From Paragonimus westermani (lineage: Eukaryota; Platyhelminthes; Trematoda; Plagiorchiida; Troglotrematidae): a stretch of 64,000 bases of DNA. The notes beneath the pieces were generated by a model. The model was given only the letters and a program-made list of their open reading frames with translations. It was not told the origin of the DNA and did not search any database. The stretch is taken from assembly GCA_008508345.1 (NCBI GenBank), contig QNGE01000872.1, forward strand, positions 144,721-208,720, given 5' to 3'. This document shows, piece by piece, positions 44,082 through 54,280 of this stretch; position 1 is the first letter of the stretch; each line of letters opens with the position of its first letter. The translations under genes were made by a program, and so were the position numbers.

Positions 44082-44101
44082 ATTATATATATATATATAT
44101 T
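44082..44101. repeat. AT dinucleotide microsatellite
   Basis: About eight TA repeats lie between the - strand CR1 relic (ending near 44040) and the + strand RTE relic starting near 44110. Confidence 0.9.
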
Positions 44102-44109
44102 GGAGACTG

Positions 44110-45480
44110 AAGAGGTACCTCGTGATTGATGCCTATTAATAGTAATTCCTGTTTTTAAGAAAGGGGCCCGAACTCTGTTCGATAACCATAGAGCCATCAG
44201 TCTGATGTCTGTTGTGTCTAAGTTACTTACTGGTTTCATTTTACTTCGGCTCACTAGGCCCAGAGAATGTCAGATACGCGGGAACAGGCGGGATCCCGAC
44301 CCGGTTGAGGGTGCGTTGGCCACATTTTCACCTTGTGACGGATCTTGGAACATCAACACTTTAATAGGTAGTCAACAGTCGCGATTTCTTCAGATCTAAA
44401 GGCTACTTTCGGTTCAGCTGATTGTAACGTTCTGTGGAAGTGTATTCATCGCAAGGAAGTACCATGACAATATGTGAATCTGATGAGATCACTGTATGTT
44501 CACTCTGGAAGCAGTGAGAGTTTATGGACAACTGTATCGGACGTTCATCACTTCCAACGATGTTCGGTTTCAAATTTCGTGTTCAATTTTGTCAAGTACG
44601 ACATCCTAGAAGGTGCGCTGACTAAAGTGGAGTGTGAGTGATATTGTCTTACTTAGCCCCTCTACCGAAAACACGTAGACCATGCTGAACACAATGAGTG
44701 ACCGGACTGGGTAGTATGGAATGTGCTTTACATCCTCAAAGTCAGAAGTGCTGCTCCAAGACCAGGGCATTTTCACTCCTACTTTCTTCATTGCATGTAA
44801 TCCGTTCGAGATTGTGTGCACTTTCACATACTTGGACAGTACTATCTCGTCAGCTTGTGACAATGCTGATGAGATATCAACACAGATTGCCTTTGCCAAA
44901 CTGTGGCGTCGAACAGACGTCCGGTTGTAGCCGAAAGGAAGAGCATACAGTGCTTATGTGCGTTCCGTTCTGCTACATGGTTCGAAACACGGCCTTTACG
45001 GAGCGATTACGTTAACAGACTTGCTAAGCTTGACCACCGTTGTCTCCGCCAATCGACCTGAATCGGGTGGACTGATCGCGTGGGCAACACGGTCGTTCGC
45101 CTGCGCGCGTTCGGGACCGCACAGGGTGCATGATCAATTGGCCAACTACTCACGCTGCACAGCCTGCGGTGGTTGGATCACGTGCTCCGTATGCTATCTG
45201 ACCGTTTGTGGTATCGGAAATTGTGCAATGAGACTACCAACCAACAGCTGAGTGAAACCAAGTGGTGATCAAGGAACAACGTGGTCACGAAATATGAAGA
45301 CCTTGATTGCTCTACTGGGCAAAGTGAGGAGGTGTCGCCTGCCTGGTTGGGGTCCTCGTCGTCACTCAAATCGCTGGTTAGGAACATTGCCCGAGATGGT
45401 GGTGTGCCGCAACCAATGACATACTTGAATCAATGCTGTTTCCAGTCCCTCCACTTAGCTTTCTTTTATTAATTTTCAGT
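44110..45480 (+). mobile_element. RTE-type LINE relic (reverse transcriptase to C-terminus)
   Basis: The RT starts EEVPRD followed by VIPVFKKG-like sequence (44110-44170). It continues NHRAISLMSVVSKLLTGFIL (44185-44245), then a frame with TFTYLDSTISSACDNADEIS followed by TQIAFAKLWRR (44820-44920), then AYVRSVLLHGSKHG (about 44953-44995) and RWLDHVLRMLSDRLWYR (45170-45220). The catalytic palm between 44420 and 44700 is badly decayed. It is the same family as the copies in nibrin introns 8 and 10. A T-rich tail occurs near 45460-45500. Confidence 0.7.
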
Positions 45481-45599
45481 CTTCTTAGTAACGTTTTATC
45501 TTAGGATATTCCAAGTCACTGTTGAGCTGAACGGCAGCTCGAGCCACAGTTACCTTCTGGTCAGGCCCATAGCTGCCTTGATGATAATGACGAGGTGCG

Positions 45600-48500
45600 T
45601 ATTCCATGGAAGATCGGATTGCCTGTAAACCCCGTCCGGCTGTCGCAGATCTAGAATCCAACGATATAATCCTGGAAAACAGGTCTAATCAAAAGCACGA
45701 AACTAATCACGGACGCTTCAACACTTATCAAGCTGTCTCAGCCTGGACTTACCGCAACAGTTTTGCCAAACGGTCACCGGATCTCATTCAGAGAAAGGTA
45801 GATAACGTCAACTTCAAAGTTCAAGCCACGTCGGACGTATGTTCACGCCACGCTAACCAGCTTTAATCCACTGGTATCTCTGAACATTCATCGGGAGAAC
45901 TATACCGAGTGATCTTGCCAGATATATTTCGTTCCTCTTAGCCAAAATGTGCAAAGACCACCAACGGGCACAGCCGACATCGGTCGTTCACCAGAAGCCG
46001 GACTGATAGATTACAAATGATGTATCTACCGGTGACCCCAGACTCGACTGGACTTGCCGGAGGCCAACCAGTATACGACATTGGTGAAGTGATTCCCGAG
46101 GATCTACCAACCTACAGCGGATATCATGGCACCGAAACACGACGCCGTTCATCGTATCCTCACTGAGGGGCCACCCAAATTTGCGTCTCCACGCCGGTTG
46201 CATCCTGAGAAACTGAATGCTGCCGAAGCTGAATTCGCCGAGATGCTACATCTAGGCAACGTTCGTCCCACAAACAGCCGGCGATCATCACCTTTGCACA
46301 TGGTTCACAAGAACACAGTGGGAGACTGAAGTCCATGTGATAACTACCGAGCATTAAACAACAGCACCGTGCCATATCGTTACCCTCATCCGGCACATCC
46401 ACGACTTTTCCACTGGTCTTTCCGAACAGGAGACCTCTAAGATCGATTTGGTTAAGGCATACCACCAAATTCCTGTAGCGCCCGATAAAATATCCAAAAC
46501 GGCGATCACGAAACTTTCTGGCCTCTTCGAATTCACCCGTTGGCCTGCGGGCTTCAGAAACACTACCCAGACATTTCAACGTTACATGGACCAAGTTATA
46601 CGCGGACTGGAAATCGTCTTCATCCACAACGACGACATACTCTGGCAACTACAATTTTCAAGAGCACACGTTCTACTTGCGTGCGTTCAAAAAAATACGG
46701 TGTCACCATCAAGATAGCCAAGTGCGTCTTCTTCCATCGAGTTTCTGGGTCATCCAATCGACACAGACGGGACCAGGTAATTGCCGCAGAAAAATGACGC
46801 CATTTCGGATTATCCACTGCCTCAGTTTTTGGGAAGCCTCAGTCGACTTTCGGAATGGGTTTATTATTGTTGCCTCTTTATCCCCAGTTGTACTGACTTA
46901 CTGATCCCAGGCTGACCTGCCGCAAACTAACCCCAAAAATTTCGTCTTCACTCCAAAAGCCATCAGCGCTTTCACACCCGTTAAGCAGGTCATCGCGAAC
47001 GTCACATCCGTCGGATATCTCAGCGATGACAAACATGCTCAGTTGGCTTTAAATACGCACCTACATGCTGTCGGTGCTGTTTCGCATCAAGTCACCGACA
47101 ATCAGGTGCGACTGCTGTCCTTTTTCTCCTGGAAGCTACAGTCTTCTCAAACAAGGTACAGTACCTTTGGCAGGAAACCGTTGGTCATTTAATTCACCGT
47201 CAGCACTTCTGATATGAGTTGTAAAGGCGTCGGTTTACCATCCCTAATGACCACAAGCCATTGTGGGGTGAGGAACTTTTCGGAGTTATTCTGAAGCAGA
47301 GCAGTAAGTGGTTTCAGCACTTCAGAGCAACTGGAGATAAAGCGACGACAATAATTGACAATCCCCAGAAATCGATGGAGGCTTTTGAAAGACTGAAGCA
47401 GTGAGCAATCCAAAATCGCGTTGATTTTATCCGGTAATGGTTTGATGCCGTCTTTGATGATGACCGAGAAGGTCGACTTAAGAAGCACCAAGAACGCATT
47501 TGGCTGTATTAATGGTGACGCCATAGTGGTTTAAAGGTTGGAGGGCAGATTTCCAATGAGAAAGATGCTCTTGTGCATTGCGAGTGACAACAAGTAAGTC
47601 ACTACTGTGGATGAACATAAATTCTACTCCCCGTAGAATCTGGTCTACGTAGCATCGTAATGTCTGGGCAGCATTTCTGAGGCCAAAAGCCATACAGAAC
47701 GATTCGAGTAGGTTAAATGGGGTTGTAATCGCTGATTTGGCGATGAAACCAATAGCCACAGGAATCTGATGGTATGACTTGACGAGGTCTATTTTGGAAA
47801 AGGTCTTTCCAGAAGGGCTAATGGATGTGGGGCATGAGGGTAGCGATCTAGCACGATGGCGTTGTTCAGCGCTCGGTAGTCACTGCATGGTCTCTAATCT
47901 CCCGCAGTGGCCACACCTCTTTCCAACACGAATACCGAGACAGTTGCGCGAGCGTTCATGGACGAGTGGATCTCAAACGATGATGTTCCAACGGCCGTAA
48001 CCACTGATAGAGGCACACACTCAATCAGCGCTGTTCAGAGACTTCAACCGGTTTCTCACAGTCGACCACAGCAATACCACCGCATATCATCCGACGGCGA
48101 ATGGTCTGGTGGAACGCTTTCATCATCAACTGAAGACCGCTTTAAATGCCCAACTAGACCCCCAGCGTTGGACTGATCATTCACCCCTTATCATGCTTGG
48201 AATTCGATCGATAGGTGTGGTCGTCCTCGTCAGTGGGCATCCGCTCAATCGGAGTGACCAATAAAAGGTTTACTGCCGCTAGCCCACTTTCCCCCAAGCA
48301 GCAATCTTGCATACGTTTGGTGTTCCCAAAGAACACATCACGGAATGTTGCAGACAGCAACCAGTGAAGTAGTCTCACTTTTAACCGTTCCGAACAATAT
48401 GCATGATCCTTGAACAAACGCACTGGAAAACCAAAAAACCTTATTACGGACCATGTGATGTAAGCCAGTGCTCTACTGACCACTCAGGACCATGTACAAT

Positions 48501-48850
48501 AATTCTACGGCATCGTGTCGATTCCCATCTAGATCTTTCAAACACTGCTGAGGTTGGTCCCACTCCGAATGGCTCGCAATTCACACTGCCCATGTGTAGG
48601 AAACAGCCTGCACCTCCTCAGTCCGACCCGGAAGCCCCTGTTGACCTTTTCCCGCACCCACTTCATAGCATCCGACTGCTGAGTACGCTGACTATTCGCA
48701 GTCTGCCTTGTCCGTGTTTCTTATTGGTTCTTGTCGTTCGCAGTTCGAGGGCCAATCCGAAGGGCCTTATCTCTGCGTTTTGTGTTCACAGTTTTTGTAC
48801 CACTGATTCAGTGAGACTAGGTTATAACTATTCGACCGTTTGAATGAGCG
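45600..48850 (+). mobile_element. Ty3/gypsy-type retrotransposon relic (pol)
   Basis: On the + strand: RT start (RILTEGPPKFASPRRLHPEK, then SPLHMV; 46147-46310), NYRALNNSTVPYRYPHP (46343-46392), LVKAYHQIPVAPDKISKTAI (46448-46510) and the active-site region near 46615 (FIHNDD in place of the usual Y-DD). RNase H follows (AVSHQVTDNQVRLLSFFSWK, about 47075-47140). Integrase core comes next (FMDEWISNDDVPTAVTTDRG, 47957-48015), then a C-terminal PYYGPCDV block (48440). The upstream frame 45606-45866 may be gag/protease remnant. Multiple stops mean it is dead. It is interrupted by an opposite-strand gypsy fragment at 47190-47930. Confidence 0.8.
47190..47930 (-). mobile_element. Second Ty3/gypsy reverse transcriptase fragment, opposite strand
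   Basis: The - frames 47759-47478 and 47524-47189 read FGLRNAAQTLRCYVDQILRG, HYGVTINTAKCVLG and then LHRFLGIVNYCRRFISSCSE. These are the palm to connection region of gypsy-type RT. The active-site segment reads FIHSSDLLV, which is inactive. It lies exactly between the RNase H and integrase parts of the + strand gypsy copy and carries its own RT, so it is a second element, not an inverted piece of the first. Confidence 0.75.
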
Positions 48851-49089
48851 GGTAACTTAAAAGTTGGTTTAAAATTTTTGTTGTTACTGTCCATTCATAT
48901 TTCTGCTCGACTGGTGCCCTGTGCATCAAAAATTGCATAGGACTACCGTTGTTCGTTATGGAATAACATACCAGTTCGTTACTTATTGAATTATTTGGGC
49001 TGCATAGTATTCGATTTTATTCCACTTTATCGTGTCTGTTCCGTTTTTTCTGAGCCACTGAAAACCAACTGCTCCATTTTGCACATTAC

Positions 49090-52000
49090 TAATCTCTGTT
49101 GACAATGACCCGTGTTAGATCCAGCAGTGCTGGGACTCAGCAGAGGCTGCCTGTGGCAGCAGGTGTCTGCGGCCAATATGAGTGCAAAATGTCTGTACAA
49201 AACAGCATTCAATGCCACCAGTGTAAGAAGTGGTATTACTTCAAGCGCATTGGTCTCAACGAACACCAGTACGAACAGCTAGCTTCACCCCGATTATATC
49301 TGCATTAGTCGCAGGTTTGACGGAAGCCAAGGCACCGCTCCGTCGCTGAGTGGTCTTACACACATCACAACGAGTGGAGTAACGCAGAAAGCCTGCGACT
49401 GTAATTGCTGGGCTCTTCTTAGTTCTGTATCTTCTTTTATTGCTCTCACGGGCGGTAAGTTACGGGAGTACCAACAGACTCTGTCCGAGACGAAGCTGAA
49501 ACTACTGTCTCCGAATGTGTAAGCAGCACCTTCCCTCGCTGTTGTTGCAATCACCAGGAAAGCAGTTGCCCTGTCAACTGCACACATAGAGGGGGTGACA
49601 ATAAAAAACGAAGGAAAAAGCTCTCCGTGGAAGGAGAGTTGTTTCATGGAGCCACTTCCCCATAACCTCTCCTCCAATATAGCTAGCTAATCAATCCTGG
49701 CACTTTACTCCCACCGGACGTCACAAACCTGGTACTCCCGAGTAGGTTGCGTGCCAAGACAATCGAGGAGTCACTTGGCCTTTTGGTAACCTTGCTTGTC
49801 ATGCTCAGTCCCAAGGCCGTGGTAGGAAAAACAGGGGCTTTGAAGTTTACCAGCGCCTACCTGGAAGGCGTATCTTTCGACGGCTCCTAGCAAGAGAAGG
49901 CGAGGCGCGAATAACGGACAAAGACCGAGCCACGAAACATGGCGGACCAGAAGCTAAAACTGGAGACTAAAGTCGTAATTCCTGCTCTCGAAGTATCCCC
50001 TCAAACCCCTGTACCTGTTATGTGGAACGGAAACGCGTTCTGCATGGTTATTCGAACGACCGACGCCCAAAGTACAGGCACGAGCATTGAAGGCACTGAA
50101 ACCGCACATAAACCGTCTTCAGAGTTACCCACACCAAAACCCACCAAACAGCACAGAAAAAATTCTTCCTCCACAGAGTTCGGTATGGAAGTACACTGCT
50201 GGAGCTGCCCCTTGTGACTCAAAGAGCACATACTTTGCCCAGCCCACTGGGTATTTCTCTCATCAACCCCATAGCACCACACGCACTGCAGTCTTTTCAA
50301 CCTCGCACCTAACAGGCGACGAAGTCAAATCTTCCGCGGTTGAAAACTTCTGCCCTCCAAAGAAGCGGAATTTGATAGGCGCGCAGGTGTTGCAAGATGC
50401 GGCAACAAGAACGCTTGTCGAGCGACCTGTAAGGTTGCTGACGTACACACCAGCGGTGATGTCGCAACTATAGCCTAGAAAGAGGCCCGTCAGAACAAAT
50501 CTCAAGAACTGACCGAGTCAAGCTCCACCACCCTCCTCAATTATAAGCCTTTTTTCACAGGCTCTTTCTCGCACCCTCCTTTCTATTTTCTCACGAAATC
50601 CAACCAGGAAGTAGCTTTCGAGTGTGTATATACGAACCGTCTGAGTCTGTTCAATAAATTACCGGAAATCAGACATTTAATTCGTGACGCCCAACCTCAC
50701 ATGTTCGCTCTCACCTAGACATGGTTTACAAGTGACATCTGACAGTGAACTGAGTGCCCCGGGGTATTCAGTTTACCGGGCTGACTCCGCCCAAGGGAGA
50801 ACGGGGAGTTCTGCGATCTCAATTTAGCAGTGTCTCCCGACACCCACGGCTGCCGGTGGCTTTTAGTCTCCCAGTAAATGTGACGATTTGTGGCTTCGAC
50901 TAGCACTGCGTGGCCAAGACTCACTCCTAGTGGGGACTATCTATCGCCCTCCTTCATCCAACGTCTTCGACGACGTTACCATTCTGGTAAGCCTTGACAA
51001 CTTCCTAGGGCTACAACGCTTTACTCAACCGCTTATTACAAGTGATTTTAATGCACTCAAGATTAACTGGGTATTAGTTTCTCACCAAGAAATCGGATTA
51101 TCGACTTCCTCATCACCGCTGTTACGACGGAAGGCGTGAACACAGCACGTCACTAACCCGACGCGGCATCGTTTCGGTCAGATTCCCTCTCTGCTCGACT
51201 CAGTCGTCACTAATGAAAGCAACCTGTTAAAGAAAGATTAACCATCAAGCCGCCACTCGAACACAGTGACCACCCTGTTTTAGCTTTCGAACTTATCTGT
51301 TACTGGTTACAACAAAAGCAAAAAGGTCACAGTTCGGAACTCTAATCGGGAAGATTTTAGCGGCCTGGGAACCTACCTAGGTCCACGTCTTCTTAACTTA
51401 GACTCCGTGGATCAGAAATACCGTGCGTTTCAAAGCACAATTCAAAAAGCGGACGACTTATACCACATAAACTGTGCACTTTCTCTCATTAGCCACCCTT
51501 TCCGCGAAGACCGTTCCCAGTTATTCGCGAAGCATAAGCTTCCAGGGAACTCAAAGGACCTAAGCGCTTTCTCGCGTGTGGGCGGGAAATCCGCGAACAC
51601 ACCAAACTCGTACAAGAGAAGATCCTCCTCAGAGCCTGCGGGAACAGAAACTTCTTATTCAAGCATATGCAACGACTATGAAATAACGAACCTTCAGCTC
51701 TTTCTTCACGACTGTCCACCGGGAGACTTCATCTGACTCCCTAGTTGTGGCTGAGTTACTCAGGGAATACTACTCGGTAGTCTACAAAGTTGCATCACCG
51801 AGATAGCATCCTGTTCTACCGCTGCAGAACTTCGAGCTGAGTTCTTTGTGCTGGATTTTGAAGGCCCTTTACTCAAGATTAATTCATACATGGCAACGGT
51901 TCCTGACATGACATATCCCAGAATACTCAAGAAAGCGGCTGTTATTTTGGCTGATCCCCTATATAAGCTGTTTGAGCAAACACTCCACACTAGCATTCCC

Positions 52001-53330
52001 CCTAGCACATAGAAAGAGGCGACGGTCACACCGGTATTTAAAGTGGGTGATCGGCACTCTTCGGCTAACTATTGGCCAATCAGCCTCGCTAGCATTCCGT
52101 GCAAAATAATGAAGCGCTCACTAAATCGTACCATACTCAATCATTTCTTATCAAATAATCTTTATTCTTCTACCCAACATGGATTCATTCTTAATCGGTC
52201 ACACATAACAAGCATGGATAATCTGACGGAGGCCAAAGACAATGGCCTCATCTCAGATGCCATCTTTTTTGATTCCGCCAAGGCTTCCGATCGTGTCCTG
52301 CACAGCCCCCTGAAACAGAATCTGGAAGCCTATGGAATTCAAGGAGTGGTTCTTCGCTGGACTGCCTCTTTTCTTGATAACAGAGCTTTCAGAGTAAAAA
52401 CGAGATCAGACATTTCGTTTCCCTCTATCATTCCTGAGGGAGTTCCCCAAGGATAATTCTAGGTCCTTTGTTATTCCTCATTTATATCAACGACCTTCTA
52501 AACAATATTTCCAGCAACGTCCTCTTATATGCAGACGACCTAAAAATCTGAAATGCGACTGATCCCAGTGCACTACAAATTGATCTTGACACGATCAAGC
52601 GCTGGTCAGTCGATTAAAGTCTCCCACTAGATGACAATAAATGTGCTCACATGTCACTCGGTGGACATTCTGTCAATGCATTCATGGTTCATAATGCATC
52701 TAGCACAGTAGATAATATGAGAATAGATCTGGAGAAAGATCTGGGCATCTGGTTGTCGTCTAACTTGTCCTTCACGTATCAGCATGAGATGGCGGCAAAA
52801 AACGGATTTGCCGTTCTTGTGAGGATTAGGCGCACTTTCCCCGCATAGACAAGAAAGGCTTTCAAATGCTTTATGAGATTCATATGAGACCGCTCCTTGA
52901 GTGTGCCATTCAGGTCGTGTATACCGGCCTGAAGAAAGGCATTAACTTTTGAGCGTGTCTAGCGCGCGACTACCAAGGTGGTCGCAGTCCTGAGTAGTGT
53001 TGCTTACGAGACTCGACTTGAAATTCTTGATTTGTACCCACCTGAATTTCGAAGACTCCGCAGCGATTCAATACTCACACATTTTTTCTCTAGAGTAGGT
53101 CTTGCAGAACAGTTCTTCACTGTAGCCGACGAGGACATAATAAAAAGCTTTTCAAGCTTCGTCCTCGGACCCTTCTTAGGCAGCAGTTATTTTCTTAGAG
53201 GGTTTTTAAATGTTGGAACAGCCTTCGTTCTGAGAACTTTTGTTTTACCCGACGGACGTTGTAAAAATTTCATCCTGATGTCGGTGGTCTTCTTTCTCCT
53301 CCCAACTGTTATACACATATTCTAACTTAT
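49090..53330 (+). mobile_element. Near full-length CR1-like LINE relic
   Basis: The longest LINE copy in the window. The frame 49099-49305 has a PHD-like cysteine pattern (C..Y.C...NSIQCHQCKKWYY). Endonuclease segments include YTNRLSLFNKLPEIRHLIRD (50630-50690), VGTIYRPPSS (50935-50963) and LITSDFNALKINW (51030-51070). The RT frame 52043-52456 has NYWPISLASIPCKIMKR, STQHGFILNRS, FFDSAKASDR and PEGVPQG. A frameshift at about 52453 follows and the active site YADD is intact at 52528-52539. The C-terminal block [20 protein letters not shown] lies at 53004-53070. Numerous stops, especially in the endonuclease. Confidence 0.85.
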
Positions 53331-53334
53331 GTGG

Positions 53335-54280
53335 ACGGATTCGCGAGAAAGCTGATTGCCGTTCCTTTGAACAGCATGTCTACCGGAATCGCTGCATGCA
53401 GCTTTGTCGACTCATGGATTCCGAATTTTGATGTTTCGGCCACAGTCACCAATGACCGTGGATCTTAGTTTATTTATCCCTTCTCCGCGATTTGATGCGG
53501 ACACATACCGACCACTGCGCACTATCCATCGTTGAGAAATATGTCCACAAGAGCTCACCGCCAACTGAATCCATTCTCGGTGGCAAGATCGGCGGATGGC
53601 AAGTGGTCTGACCGGTTACCTGTTATCCTCCTTGGCATGCAAACCGCTCTCACGGAAGGTGTTAAGAACACCTCGGCAGCACTGGTTCATGGCCGTACGT
53701 TACGCATTCCTGGGGAATTCCTTCCTGATTCCTTGGCACCCCTGAGTCTTGACTCGACTCAATTCACGCGTCTGAAGAATCTCGTGCGGCACAGTTAATT
53801 CTCACCTCCACAATAAACGTTACTTCAAGAACAAGTTCGCCGAGACCTGCGCACTAGCCCTCCTGTTTTCACTCGCTTCGGCCCACTAAAAACAACTCCG
53901 CATTCACCTTACGATGGTCTCTCTAGAGTGCATAACTGAGAAGACAATTATTTTGTTGATGACAAAAACGGAGCACGTCACACGGCGAGCGTTGGCTGAT
54001 TAAAGTTTGCTTACGCAGGTCATGATTAAACGTCCTCTTTTCATTCGACTGACGCTGTACACGCAGATGTCTTCAGCCGACATATTCTAGATCCATCTGC
54101 GGACTCACCAGGTTTTTCTCATACTACCAGACCTATATCTAACAACTGCAACCAAACCCTTGTTCCTGCCTTCCACCCCAAGCAGTACACATCACACCCC
54201 TGCTCTGGCCGATCTGTTCAATGGCCGACATCTCATTGGATTCTCATCATTCATTCACCACACATTTCCCTGATTATCGA
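53335..54280 (+). mobile_element. Ty3/gypsy integrase and C-terminal relic
   Basis: DSWIPNFDVSATVTNDRGS (53410-53466, integrase core with a catalytic Asp), then WSDRLPVILLGMQTALTEGV and LRIPGEFLPDSL (53610-53735). A C-terminal block KTIILLMTKTEHV (about 53940-53980) follows, and a Pro/Ser-rich end near 54170-54270. Reverse transcriptase is absent. It directly abuts the 3' end of the CR1 copy at 53.33 kb. It is interrupted by stops. Confidence 0.75.

Noticed and set aside
46160..46648. A 162-codon - strand frame, one of the longest in the window
   Set aside because: It lies antisense to clear gypsy reverse transcriptase motifs on the + strand and has no recognisable domain.
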